Of a DNA stretch of 64,000 nucleotides, positions 1 through 9,051 are shown piece after piece; position 1 is the first letter of the stretch, and every line of letters starts with the position of its first letter. The position numbers were made by a program, and so were the translations under genes. This stretch comes from Schlesneria paludicola DSM 18645 (lineage in GTDB: Bacteria; Planctomycetota; Planctomycetia; Planctomycetales; Planctomycetaceae), in NCBI GenBank assembly GCA_945876035.1, contig CAMCMU010000014.1:23153-87152 (forward strand), written 5' to 3'. A model generated the notes under the pieces. The model was not told the origin of the DNA. It did no database searches and saw only the letters and a list, made by a program, of their open reading frames with translations.

Positions 1-3000
1 ATCATGATGCAACCCAGGGCGATCAGCGGTGCCGTTGCGAATCCGAACTCTTCGGCTCCGAGCAGGCAGGCAATCACGACGTCCCGGCCGGTCTTGAGTT
101 GGCCGTCTGTTTCGAGACGAACGCGACTGCGGAGATCATTGAGGACCAATGTCTGATGAGTTTCGGCGATCCCCAGTTCCCAGGGCATTCCGGCATGCTT
201 GATACTCGTCAGCGGCGAGGCTCCCGTTCCTCCTGAATCTCCTGAGATGAGGATTTTGTCTGCATGCCCCTTCGCCACACCGGCGGCGACGGTACCGACT
301 CCGACTTCCGACACCAATTTGACGCTGACGCGCGCGGCGCGGTTGGCGTTCTTCAGGTCGAAGATCAGTTGCGACAGATCTTCAATCGAATAGATGTCGT
401 GGTGTGGCGGGGGACTGATCAGACCCACTCCGGGCGTCGAATGACGGGTCGCGGCGATGATCTTGTCGACCTTGTGGCCTGGAAGTTCGCCACCCTCACC
501 GGGCTTGGCGCCCTGAGAAATTTTGATCTGTAACTCATCGGCGTTGGTGAGATACCAACTTGTCACACCGAAGCGTCCCGAAGCGATCTGCTTGATGGCA
601 GATCGCTTCGAATCGCCATTGACTTCGGGCTGGAAGCGTTTGTAGTCCTCGCCTCCTTCGCCGGTATTACTCTTGCCGCCGATGCGGTTCATGGCAATGG
701 CGAGCGTCTCGTGCGCCTCGGCTGAGATCGAACCGTAGCTCATGGCACCAGTGCAGAAGCGTTTGATAATCGATTCCACGGAATCGACCTCTTCCAGCGG
801 AACGGGCGTCCGCTGGGTGTTGAACTTCAGCATCCCACGCAGGTGGCACTCGCGCACGGTCTGTTCGTTAACGATCTTGGCGAAGTCGCGATACGCCTGC
901 TTGTCTCCCTGACGTGCTGCCTTTTGGATATTGGCAATGTTGTGTGGATTCCACGCATGCTTCTCACCGTTGGATCGCCATGCGAAGAGGCCCATGTTGG
1001 GCAGAACCGGCAGGATGTTGTTCTCGCGTGTCGGGTATCCGAGCTCGTGTCGACGGATCGCTTCCTCACCCAAAATTTCAAACCCGATGCCACTGATCCG
1101 GCTGGACGATCCGCGGAAGCATTTGTTGATGATCTCATCACTCAGGCCGACAGCCTCAAAAATTTGAGCCCCCTTGTAGCTTTGCAGCGTCGAGATCCCC
1201 ATTTTGGCCATCACTTTAAGGATGCCCTGTTTGGTGGCTTTGCGGTATGCGGCCGTGATCTGTTCGTGAGTCCAATCCTCGCCCAGTGCGCCGTCGTCCT
1301 TGAGTTGCCACAGTGATTCAAACGCCATGTAGGGGTTGATCGCGTCGGCACCGTAGCCTGCCAGCAGGCAAAAGTGATGGACTTCCCGTGCCTCTCCTGT
1401 TTCGACGACGATGCCGATGCGAGTCCGTTCTTCATTGTGAACGAGGTGATGATGGACGGCTCCCGTCGCGAGCAGTGTGCTCACGGGCAGGCGAGTCGCA
1501 CTGGCCAGGCGATCCGACAGAATGACGAGACTGTGCCCCGACTCAATCGCCTTCCGAGCCTCACCGCAGATGCGGTCGAGAGCCCACTTCAGGCCCGCTG
1601 CTCCCTGCGTTTTCGGGTACGTCATGTCGATCGTCTTGGCTCGCCAGCCTCGATAATCGAGATGCTTGATCGTGGCCAACTCTTCGTTGGTCAGGATCGG
1701 ATGTGGTACGGCGAGTCGATGGCACTGGCCCTCCGTGCAGTCGAGCAGGTTTCCTTCGGGACCGATGTAACACTCCAACGACATGATGACCTCTTCGCGA
1801 GTACTGTCGATCGCGGGGTTGGTGACCTGTGCGAAGAGTTGCTTGAAATAGTCGTACAACAGACGCGGCTGATCGCTGAGGCAAGCTAACGCCGTATCGT
1901 CGCCCATCGAGCCGATCGGGTCTTTCTTGGTGGTGATCATCGGCACGAGCATGAATTGCAGTGTCTCGGTCGTGTAACCAAACGACTGCATGTGCTGGAG
2001 TAACTCGTCACCGACCATCCGCTCGGGAGCACCAACGGCGGGAAGTTCGCTCAACAACAACCGCTGATCCTGCAACCACGTCCGGTACGGCCGGCGGTTG
2101 GAGAAGTCCTGCTTGAGCTCTTCGTCGGGGATCATGCGACCCTGCTTGAAATCGACGAGGAACATCTTACCCGGTTGCAAGCGGCCCTTAATTTTTACAT
2201 TGGCCGGGTCGATTTCGAGGACACCAACTTCGCTAGCCATGATCACGCGATCGTCGTGCGTGACGTAGTAGCGACTGGGACGGAGGCCGTTCCGATCCAG
2301 CGTCGCGCCGATGACATCACCGTCGGTGAATGAGATCGATGCCGGACCGTCCCACGGCTCTTGCAGAGCTGAGTGATATTCGTAGAAGGCGCGTTTGTCC
2401 TCCGACATCGACTCGTGATTCTGCCACGCTTCCGGAACCATCATCATCACCGCTTCGGGCAGACTGCGGCCGGCCGCGACCAGCAACTCCAAGGCGTTGT
2501 CGAAGTTGCCCGAGTCCGAACAGTGCGGCTCGACGATCGGAAACAGTTTCTGAAGGTCGTCGCCAAACAACTCGCTGTGCATCATTCCCTGCCGCGCAAC
2601 CATCCAATTGGCGTTGCCGCGGACGGTGTTGATCTCGCCGTTATGGGCAATGTAGCGTTGTGGATGAGCACGATCCCAACTCGGGAAGGTGTTTGTCGAG
2701 AAGCGACTGTGAACCATCGCCAGATGCGAGGTGTAGTCGGGATCTTGCAGGTCGCTGAAGAACGACTGCACTTGCTCGGACGTCAGCATTCCTTTGTAAA
2801 TTAAAATCTTCGATGAGAGCGAACAGGCGTAGAACTGCAACGCCTGCGGCAGTTCACCCCCGCGGATGGCATGACTGGCTCGCTTGCGGATCACGAACAG
2901 TTGACGTTCAAACGTGGCTTGATCAAGCCCCGGCTTCGCTCCGATGAACAGCTGCTCGAACATCGGTGAGGCGGCTCGCGCGGAGGGGCCGATGTCGGCA

Positions 3001-3464
3001 CCTGCGGGATCCGTAGGAACGTGTCGCCAGCCGAGCAGAGACTGTCCCTGCTCAATGATCAATTTTTCAACGGTCTCTTTCACAATCTGCCTTTGGACCG
3101 GATCGATTGGCAGGAAGACCAATCCCACGCCGTATTGCCCCAGCCTAGGAAGTGTGATGTTCAACTCGCGTTTTGCCACCTTGGTCAGGAAGTCATGCGG
3201 GATGGACGTCAAAATCCCGGCTCCGTCACCTGTGTTGGTCTCGCATCCGCAGGCCCCTCGATGCGCCATGTGTTTCAACATCCGCAACGCATCATCAACG
3301 ATCTGCCGCGATTTCTGACCCTTGATGTGTGCCACAAAACCAACGCCGCAGGAGTCGTGTTCGTTGGCGGGGTCATACAATCCCTGAGCCTTCGGAGTCC
3401 CATCTGTGTAAAACAGATCCGGATTGCCGGTGGATTGGTGTTCAGTGTTTCGAGGTTCGGTCAT
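1..3464 (-). CDS. gltB: Glutamate synthase (GOGAT) large subunit, C-terminus cut by window edge
   Basis: This makes glutamate from glutamine and 2-oxoglutarate, the GOGAT half of ammonium assimilation in the cytoplasm. Translation from the ATG at 3464 stays open for 1154 codons to the left edge. The N-terminus carries the class II amidotransferase signature [14 protein letters not shown]. Cys39 there should become the N-terminal nucleophile after propeptide removal. [13 protein letters not shown] follows shortly after. Near the edge the reading [20 protein letters not shown] and [17 protein letters not shown] matches the region just before the 3Fe-4S site, and the Cys in GCIM is the first cluster ligand. 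About 350 residues, holding the remaining ligands and the GXGXG beta-helix, lie outside. A LysR gene sits 310 bases upstream on the same strand. I see no frameshift. Family identification is firm. Confidence 0.95.
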   Translation of the reverse strand, partial: MTEPRNTEHQSTGNPDLFYTDGTPKAQGLYDPANEHDSCGVGFVAHIKGQKSRQIVDDALRMLKHMAHRGACGCETNTGDGAGILTSIPHDFLTKVAKRELNITLPRLGQYGVGLVFLPIDPVQRQIVKETVEKLIIEQGQSLLGWRHVPTDPAGADIGPSARAASPMFEQLFIGAKPGLDQATFERQLFVIRKRASHAIRGGELPQALQFYACSLSSKILIYKGMLTSEQVQSFFSDLQDPDYTSHLAMVHSRFSTNTFPSWDRAHPQRYIAHNGEINTVRGNANWMVARQGMMHSELFGDDLQKLFPIVEPHCSDSGNFDNALELLVAAGRSLPEAVMMMVPEAWQNHESMSEDKRAFYEYHSALQEPWDGPASISFTDGDVIGATLDRNGLRPSRYYVTHDDRVIMASEVGVLEIDPANVKIKGRLQPGKMFLVDFKQGRMIPDEELKQDFSNRRPYRTWLQDQRLLLSELPAVGAPERMVGDELLQHMQSFGYTTETLQFMLVPMITTKKDPIGSMGDDTALACLSDQPRLLYDYFKQLFAQVTNPAIDSTREEVIMSLECYIGPEGNLLDCTEGQCHRLAVPHPILTNEELATIKHLDYRGWRAKTIDMTYPKTQGAAGLKWALDRICGEARKAIESGHSLVILSDRLASATRLPVSTLLATGAVHHHLVHNEERTRIGIVVETGEAREVHHFCLLAGYGADAINPYMAFESLWQLKDDGALGEDWTHEQITAAYRKATKQGILKVMAKMGISTLQSYKGAQIFEAVGLSDEIINKCFRGSSSRISGIGFEILGEEAIRRHELGYPTRENNILPVLPNMGLFAWRSNGEKHAWNPHNIANIQKAARQGDKQAYRDFAKIVNEQTVRECHLRGMLKFNTQRTPVPLEEVDSVESIIKRFCTGAMSYGSISAEAHETLAIAMNRIGGKSNTGEGGEDYKRFQPEVNGDSKRSAIKQIASGRFGVTSWYLTNADELQIKISQGAKPGEGGELPGHKVDKIIAATRHSTPGVGLISPPPHHDIYSIEDLSQLIFDLKNANRAARVSVKLVSEVGVGTVAAGVAKGHADKILISGDSGGTGASPLTSIKHAGMPWELGIAETHQTLVLNDLRSRVRLETDGQLKTGRDVVIACLLGAEEFGFATAPLIALGCIM

Positions 3465-3774
3465 GTCAGTTGTCTCATTCATTTGGGCTGCGATGAGTTT
3501 TTCATCGCCTTGTTCATGGAATCGACATGCAGGTCAGCGATCATGGGATCCGCCGTTGCAACGGCGCACAGGCTGATCGGCCGAGACGGCTCATCTCTGA
3601 GGCTGCGGAGTCGTACCCGTGTTGTGTGTGAGTTATCGGTAGTTCCAGTTTTTCAAGCCGATTTTGATGACACATGGCAACTCGTGGGAAGTCAGCGACA
3701 GAACGGGTGACTCGCACCTTAAACACCGCAAGGTTGGTACGAGGGGACAACGCATGGAAGACAGTAGAAAAGCA
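3465..3774. other. Intergenic region upstream of gltB
   Basis: This 310-base gap lies between the LysR gene and gltB, both on the minus strand, and must hold the gltB promoter and leader. I see no convincing -35/-10 pair, hairpin or small gene. Overlapping open frames here have no recognisable product. A regulatory site for the adjacent LysR protein would be expected here, which is inference only. Confidence 0.5.
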
Positions 3775-4752
3775 TCAACGGGCCATGGAATTGGTTTGCG
3801 ATGCGGCATCCGTGTCCGAACGGTTACGGGTTTCCGCCGCATCGTGCGATTGGCTGGGACCGGAGAACGTCTCCGGGGCTTTTGCGAGAAGCTCCAAAAA
3901 GCGAGTAATCGCGGTGGCGAACGGTTTCGTTTTCTTGTGAATGATGGCAAGTCGGCGGAACCACTGGACGTCGTCCAGAGGCAGGGCTATCAGCGAACCC
4001 AGTTCGACTTCCCGACGCACTGTCGGCAGGGGCAGGAGGGCGATTCCAGAGCCGACTTCGACCGCCCGCTTGATGATCTCCACGTTATCGAACGCGTGAA
4101 CAACGTTGACATGAACCTTGGCCTGCCTCAGCCACTTGTCGGACTCGGTCCGCATTCGCAACTCGGTCGTGAACCCGACGAGTGATTCGCCCTCGAGATC
4201 CTCGACACGCAGCCGATCACGCTTGGCGAACGAGTGCTCCGGAGGGACGACGACCACGATCGGTTGGTCCTGCCACGGAATGCAGTTCAGATCGCTCCGC
4301 TTGGGCGGGAACGACATCAGTCCTAGATCGACCTCTTCGTTGATCACTCGCGACAACACCTGTTCCGGATGCAAATACTGCAAGTCGAGTGTTGCATTCG
4401 GATAACGTCGCTCGAACTCGGATATATAACCGTCCATTTGCAACAGGCCGACCGAGTAGATCGCTCCGACTCGCACCGGACCGAGAACTTTGTCATGCCG
4501 CTGCAGGACTCGATCTTCGAGACGCCTGTACCCGTCCAAGAGTTGGCGGCAGCCGTCGTAATAGATGACACCTTCGGGAGTCAGTTCTAGCGGCCGTACG
4601 GCCCGATTCAGCACGTCACACCCGAGATGCTCCTCAATCGACTTCACGATCTCGCTTGCGGCCGGTTGTGATATCCCGTGCACTTTCGCTGCCTTGGAAA
4701 AGCTTCCCAAATGCGAGACTTCGCAAAAAATTTCCAGATCGCGGAGGTTCAT
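3775..4752 (-). CDS. LysR-family transcriptional regulator
   Basis: This is a DNA-binding regulator of about 325 residues. The start is set at the ATG at 4752 (MNLRDLEIFCEVSHLGSFSK), because LysR proteins begin a few residues before this helix-turn-helix. A GTG at 4809 would add 19 residues. The N-terminal winged helix shows SFSKAAKVHGISQPAASEIV followed by LNRAVRPLELTPEG, typical of the family. Residues 90-290 form the substrate-binding domain (GPVRVGAIYSVG; EEVDLGLMSFPP; VGSGIALLPLPTV). The C-terminal 30 residues are polar and probably disordered. It lies directly upstream of gltB in the same direction, as GltC-type regulators sometimes do. Control of glutamate synthase is therefore a reasonable but unproven guess, and the effector cannot be read from sequence. 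Confidence 0.9.
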   Translation of the reverse strand: MNLRDLEIFCEVSHLGSFSKAAKVHGISQPAASEIVKSIEEHLGCDVLNRAVRPLELTPEGVIYYDGCRQLLDGYRRLEDRVLQRHDKVLGPVRVGAIYSVGLLQMDGYISEFERRYPNATLDLQYLHPEQVLSRVINEEVDLGLMSFPPKRSDLNCIPWQDQPIVVVVPPEHSFAKRDRLRVEDLEGESLVGFTTELRMRTESDKWLRQAKVHVNVVHAFDNVEIIKRAVEVGSGIALLPLPTVRREVELGSLIALPLDDVQWFRRLAIIHKKTKPFATAITRFLELLAKAPETFSGPSQSHDAAETRNRSDTDAASQTNSMAR

Positions 4753-5063
4753 TGTGTGTCTCGTATCTGTCTTATCAAATACCATCAAGCGAACATTATC
4801 AGATTTCACGATATCGAATCGTAACCTTCGTCGACGGAGCTCGTCAACACGGTCGATGCTGAAAATCAGCGTTGAGAACCGCGATGGTTCGGCCGTTCTC
4901 GCGATAAGTTCGCTATTTTAAGGACCGGCCCTGGCATTCTGAGTGAAATCTGCGACTCATGAGTCAACGGTTTCGATTTCGAGAGAGGATGTCTTCAGGG
5001 CGAATTCAGCCAAAAAATAAGGGGCACGCCGAGAATTAAGGTTTTCCCCTGCCTCAGAAAATT
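4753..5063. other. Intergenic region between sixA and the LysR gene
   Basis: This 311-base gap is downstream of sixA and upstream of the LysR gene, both minus strand. It contains an A-rich motif (5011-5036) that recurs near 15313. No hairpin with a U-tract and no small gene is evident. It probably contains the LysR promoter. Confidence 0.4.
5011..5036 (+). repeat. Copy 1 of a short intergenic motif (CAAAAAATAAGGG...)
   Basis: The segment beginning CAAAAAATAAGGGG and continuing through CACGCCGAGAA resembles the segment at 15313-15338 (CAAAAAATAAGGGTCGGCAG). Both lie in intergenic DNA upstream of minus-strand regulator genes. The match is short and imperfect and could be chance. Confidence 0.3.
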
Positions 5064-5555
5064 TCAAGACAATTCCCGAGGTCTGAAGACGGCAATCGTT
5101 TTTAATCGAGATTTTTCCGTGAGTTCAGACCAGTTGCAGACATCAAATTCGAGGACTGCGAGCGATGTAGTAGGGAGGACCTCCTGTTTTTCGGAAAACA
5201 GCGAGACGAATTGTTCAAAACCGGGATTGTGCCCGACCATCAACACGACCGAGAAACGTTCCGGCAGGTGATAAACGTGACGGAAGATTTGCCTGGCATC
5301 AGCATGGTACAGCTCTTGGTGGATTCGTCGCTCCGGGGTGATCCGCCATTCCCCTGTGAGCCAGTGCATTGTTTCCATCGTACGAACCGAGGTTGAACAG
5401 AGTATCAGATCCGGAATGAGGTTCTGTTCCAGCATCCATCGTCCTCTGGTTTGGACTTCGTTTCGTCCGCGTTTTTTAAGAGGCCGATCATGATCCGGTT
5501 GTAAGGGATCATCTCGGCTTGATTTGCCGTGGCGCAGAAGGAGCAATGTTTTCAT
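5064..5555 (-). CDS. sixA: SixA-type phosphohistidine phosphatase
   Basis: A 163-residue histidine phosphatase of the compact SixA branch, which removes phosphate from phosphohistidine on signalling or phosphotransfer proteins. MKTLLLLRHGKSSRDD holds the RHG motif, with His9 as the expected phospho-accepting residue. DRPLKKRGRNEV and the downstream LCSTSVRTMET supply the second Arg region. VLMVGHNPGFEQ contains the second catalytic His. The length fits SixA (about 160) rather than phosphoglycerate mutases (about 230-250). The gene starts 126 bases after the ppk stop on the same strand, so co-transcription is plausible. The real substrate is unknown, because SixA relatives also act on small phosphate esters. 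Confidence 0.88.
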   Translation of the reverse strand: MKTLLLLRHGKSSRDDPLQPDHDRPLKKRGRNEVQTRGRWMLEQNLIPDLILCSTSVRTMETMHWLTGEWRITPERRIHQELYHADARQIFRHVYHLPERFSVVLMVGHNPGFEQFVSLFSEKQEVLPTTSLAVLEFDVCNWSELTEKSRLKTIAVFRPRELS

Positions 5556-5681
5556 GAGACCTCACAGCTCAGGTCATTGGGTGCAGTCCCAAACCCATCA
5601 CCATGGGACTCGGAAGGATGTGCTGAATTTGAACCGATTCAAGAGTCTGGCCAGACTTATCAGGTGACCTCTGGGGACGCG

Positions 5682-7949
5682 TTATTCGTCAGCACGGGGG
5701 CCGCGATGCGGTTCGAACATTGTGAGGGCTGCCCGTTCCGATTCATCAACCGCATTAACCGCACGCTGATAAAGCCGTTCTTGACTGCGTATTGTGTCGG
5801 CGGACGAGTTTGTTTTGACGGCTTCGTATCGGCCATCCGGCAGCAGTTTTCTGGCTTTGACGTTATCCTGAAAATGAATTTTTAAAATGGATAACAACTT
5901 TGCGCGGCAGGCGGGGTCTTCCACAGGAACGAGCAATTCGACCCGCCGATCGAGATTGCGGGGCATCCAATCGGCACTCGAAATAAACAGCCGTTCGTCT
6001 CCCCCATGGTAGAAATAAAGAATTCGGCTGTGTTCCAGAAAACGATCAATGACTCCCGTGACACGGATGTTTTCGGAAAGCCCTGGGACACCAGGACGAA
6101 GGCAACAAATCCCGCGCACGTTCAGTCGGATTTTTACGCCCGCCTGTGATGCCGCATAGAGCGCTTCAATCATCTGACCGTCCACCAGCGAATTCAGTTT
6201 TGCCATGATCAGAGCCTTTTGACCATGTTTTTTTCGCTCCGTTTCAGACTCAATCATTTCTAAGAGCTTGTCTCGCAGTCCAATCGGCGCCATTTCGATC
6301 TGTCGAAATTGTTGCGGTTGCGAGTAACCGGTAATGGCATTGAAGAATGCCGTCGCGTCCGCTCCAAGATTTTCATTGCAGGTTAGCAGGCTCGCGTCGC
6401 TGTACACGCGGGCGGTCATTTCGTTGTAGTTTCCAGTGCCAAAGTGAACGTATCGCTGAATTCCCTGAGGCTCGCGACGCACGATCAGACAGATCTTAGC
6501 GTGGGTTTTTAATCGCTTCACCCCATAGATCACTTGAACTTCCGCCCGTTCAAGATCCCGAGCCCATTCGATATTTCGCAACTCGTCGAATCGGGCTTTC
6601 AATTCGACAACAACCGTGACATGTTTTCCCGATTGTGCCGCCCGTTTCAACGCGGCGACGATGGGGCTGTTGGAACTCGTGCGATAGAGAATTTGCTTGA
6701 TGGCAAGCACCTCTGGATCGTCCGCCGCCTCTTCGATCAGTCGCACAATCGGATCAAAGCTTTCGTAGGGGTGATAGAGCAACAGGTCACCACGGGAGAT
6801 CGTTGTGAACAGACTTTCCGCGGGATCGATTTGTGGCACACGCTTCGGCGACCATATTTCGTAACGTAAGGCGTCGAAGCCCTGCGCATCGGAGAGCCGA
6901 AAAAAGGAAACCAGTCCAAGTGGTCCCGGAACGGCAAAGATCCACTCGCTGGAAACATGCAGGGCGGATTGCAGAAACTCGCGAACGACCGAGCTGCCAT
7001 GATGATCCACCTCCAGCCGAACGCAGACACTTTGACGCCGTGCGTTGACTAGTTCCTGCATTTCACGCAACAGGTCGAAGGCCTGATCCTCTTGGAGTTC
7101 TACGTCTGCGTTACGCGTGATGCGGAACGGAACGCACTCCTCGATCTGCTCACCGGGAAACAGTTGCGAGATAAACAAACGGACGACATCCTCCAACAGA
7201 ATGAAGCTAAAACCGCTCTCCGAAGGAAGCGTCATGAACCTCTGTCGGTGACGCCCAAAAGGGACGATTGCAAAACGTGGTCCTGTTGTCCCGGTGGAAG
7301 GAGCTAGCCTGACACACAGGCTGATGGATTGATTCGTGAGATTGGGGAAAGTCGGTGTTTTTGCGGACGACAAAAACGTCGGACTGTCCGTCACGGTTTG
7401 CGATTCATCGTCTGCGACGGCAGACGCTTCGTTCGCAGAGTTTTTGTCCGGATCGCCCAATATCCCAAGCGATCGGTTCCCGTTTGGTTGTGGGGCCTTG
7501 TGCGAATCGACGGTCACAGCGATGGCCAACGGAGTCAGAACAGGAAAAATTTCCTCTCTGAAGAGAGTTTGAACGTGCTCTTTTTGACGCTCGTCCAATT
7601 CTTCAAGACGGACTCGCCGGATGCCTGATTGGCACAGTGCCGGCTCGAGTTCTGATAGATAGAGCCGATACTGCTCCGATGTCAAAAAACTCATTCGCTG
7701 GCCAATGGCCTGCAGTTGCTCGCCAATCGTCATGCCATTCGAGTCAGTCCGCGATTCGCTGGCCGTGGCCAGCATTTGCAGGCTGCCGACGCGAACCATC
7801 GTGAATTCGTCTAAGTTCGAAGCGGTGATAGCCAGAAACCGCAGTCGTTCGAGCAATGGAATTGACGGATCACACGCCTCGTCCAAAACTCTCTGATTGA
7901 ATTCAAGCCAGCTCAACTCACGATTAAAAAGGTGCGATTCAGCAGCCAT
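5682..7949 (-). CDS. ppk: Polyphosphate kinase 1
   Basis: PPK1 reversibly polymerises the gamma-phosphate of ATP into inorganic polyphosphate. I place the start at the ATG at 7949 (755 residues). A TTG at 7967 would add six residues without a better ribosome site. The N-domain is classic: HLFNRELSWLEFNQRVLDEA and ASNLDEFTMVRVGSLQ. The catalytic half shows LAIKQILYRTSSNSPIVAAL, VVELKARFDE and VKRLKTHAKICLIV, where the His at about residue 483 is the phosphorylated residue. HFGTGNYNEMTARVYSD and NSLVDGQMIEALYAAS follow. Residues about 150-205 contain a polar Ser/Thr/Asp-rich insertion (PNGNRSLGILGDP...SAVADDESQTVTDSP) where most PPK1 proteins have only a short loop. A SixA gene lies downstream. 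Assignment is firm. Confidence 0.96.
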   Translation of the reverse strand: MAAESHLFNRELSWLEFNQRVLDEACDPSIPLLERLRFLAITASNLDEFTMVRVGSLQMLATASESRTDSNGMTIGEQLQAIGQRMSFLTSEQYRLYLSELEPALCQSGIRRVRLEELDERQKEHVQTLFREEIFPVLTPLAIAVTVDSHKAPQPNGNRSLGILGDPDKNSANEASAVADDESQTVTDSPTFLSSAKTPTFPNLTNQSISLCVRLAPSTGTTGPRFAIVPFGRHRQRFMTLPSESGFSFILLEDVVRLFISQLFPGEQIEECVPFRITRNADVELQEDQAFDLLREMQELVNARRQSVCVRLEVDHHGSSVVREFLQSALHVSSEWIFAVPGPLGLVSFFRLSDAQGFDALRYEIWSPKRVPQIDPAESLFTTISRGDLLLYHPYESFDPIVRLIEEAADDPEVLAIKQILYRTSSNSPIVAALKRAAQSGKHVTVVVELKARFDELRNIEWARDLERAEVQVIYGVKRLKTHAKICLIVRREPQGIQRYVHFGTGNYNEMTARVYSDASLLTCNENLGADATAFFNAITGYSQPQQFRQIEMAPIGLRDKLLEMIESETERKKHGQKALIMAKLNSLVDGQMIEALYAASQAGVKIRLNVRGICCLRPGVPGLSENIRVTGVIDRFLEHSRILYFYHGGDERLFISSADWMPRNLDRRVELLVPVEDPACRAKLLSILKIHFQDNVKARKLLPDGRYEAVKTNSSADTIRSQERLYQRAVNAVDESERAALTMFEPHRGPRADE

Positions 7950-8297
7950 GCCGTGAAAGTATCCCAACTATGTGAATGGATCTCAAAACACAAGGGATGG
8001 AAAACGACGCAGACACGGGGGACCCGTCGCCGCCAAAAACGAGTGATGCTACCATGCCTGATGCCTACGATTCGTGCAAGCGAAGGACGGGTTCTCTTCG
8101 AAAGAAATGTGTTGCCGGGGCCTCAAGACATCAACGCAGTATTGGTAAAGTCAGGGAGTCACGGCATCATTCCCAAGCCGTTACCAAATACGTAAGCTCG
8201 CAGGATCTAACAGTAACGCCACGGTTAGCAATCCGCCTGCGAGGCGGCACGGGAAATTGTCTTTGTCAGGCCAACCCTTATCCCAGGACGAATTTCA
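7950..8297. promoter_or_regulatory. Divergent intergenic region ppk / DUF350
   Basis: This 348-base gap separates two outward-facing transcription units and should hold both promoters. I could not pick reliable promoter boxes, and no conserved RNA structure is evident. Open frames crossing it have no recognisable product. Confidence 0.35.
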
Positions 8298-8510
8298 ATG
8301 AATGTCTCTTCTATCTCTGTTTTGGCTGGTACCGCATCGTTTGGACTATTGGGAATGTTTCTTTTACTTCTGGGATTCAAGGCTTTTGAATTGATTACAA
8401 CGCGTCTCGATGTCGAAAAGCAGCTTGCCGAGGGCAATTATGCTGTTGCGATTGTGGTGGCGACCATCATGATCTCCTTGAGCTGGATCATCGTACACTC
8501 CATGACCTGA
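8298..8510 (+). CDS. Small DUF350-family inner-membrane protein
   Basis: A 70-residue protein that is almost all membrane. Helix 1 is about residues 7-32 (ASFGLLGMFLLLLGFKAFEL) and helix 2 about 46-68 (AVAIVVATIMISLSWIIVHS). They are joined by the polar segment TTRLDVEKQLAEGNYAVA. The pattern of a short helix, D/E-K-Q-L-EGN and then AVA is that of DUF350 (YjfL-type) membrane proteins, here in single-repeat form. The function of DUF350 is not established. It is the first of three close genes (DUF350, YgiB-like lipoprotein, YgiC-like ATP-grasp). The same combination occurs around yjfL/yjfM/yjfC in enterobacteria, which supports the family call and suggests an envelope-linked role. Confidence 0.7.
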   Translation: MNVSSISVLAGTASFGLLGMFLLLLGFKAFELITTRLDVEKQLAEGNYAVAIVVATIMISLSWIIVHSMT

Positions 8511-8583
8511 AAAATCTCGCTCATTCCCGCAACACAGACCTTCCGGCAGATCCTCACTCAGTCGTTATGGATGCGTGTGAAAT

Positions 8584-9051
8584 ATGTCAAAAAAAAGTTT
8601 TCGTGTGGTCCTCACGCTTCTCGGATCGGGCGCATTCGCCAGCGGCTGTTCACACGAGTATTCGGAAACGAAAGAGGCCGCCTTTACGTCGCAAATCGAT
8701 TTGGAGCAGGACCACGATCCTCTGCGTGAGCAGGACACACCACAAACCGTGACAGACCAAAATTCGGCCGGCTCGACATCGGCCGTGGAACCGGGTTCCG
8801 CCAAGACTCAAACCAGACATTCGCACTACCGCGGGTCATCCATGATGTGGCCGCTGCTCTGGATGATGTCGTCGGGTTCTCATTCGTCTTACAACCGTCC
8901 GCCCATTTCGGGGCGTGGTTTAGCCTCACCGAGTTCACCGAGGTACTCCCCGGCAGGAACAGGGGGATCCGTTCCTGTCCAAAGCACGGCGGGGTCTGTC
9001 AACGCACACGGGTTTGGAAAAACGGGGCGGGCGATTTCGGGAGGCTCGTAA
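8584..9051 (+). CDS. YgiB/DUF1190-like lipoprotein
   Basis: A 155-residue lipoprotein. The leader MSKKSFRVVLTLLGSGAFAS ends in an ASGC lipobox, so Cys22 should be lipidated. The mature part is polar to about residue 75. RGSSMMWPLLWMMSSGSHSS and then a Gly/Ser/Pro-rich tail ending HGFGKTGRAISGGS follow. YgiB/YjfM proteins show the same layout: lipoprotein leader, short hydrophobic patch, and a Gly/Ser-rich tail with a GGFG-like element. The Cys-containing core repeat of canonical DUF1190 is not visible here, so homology rests on layout and neighbours. Its TAA overlaps the ATG of the next gene by one base (TAATG), implying translational coupling to the YgiC-like gene. Confidence 0.6.
   Translation: MSKKSFRVVLTLLGSGAFASGCSHEYSETKEAAFTSQIDLEQDHDPLREQDTPQTVTDQNSAGSTSAVEPGSAKTQTRHSHYRGSSMMWPLLWMMSSGSHSSYNRPPISGRGLASPSSPRYSPAGTGGSVPVQSTAGSVNAHGFGKTGRAISGGS

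Noticed and set aside
3021..4185. Plus-strand frames of 170-230 codons opposite gltB and the LysR gene
   Set aside because: Antisense shadows of clearly identified minus-strand genes.
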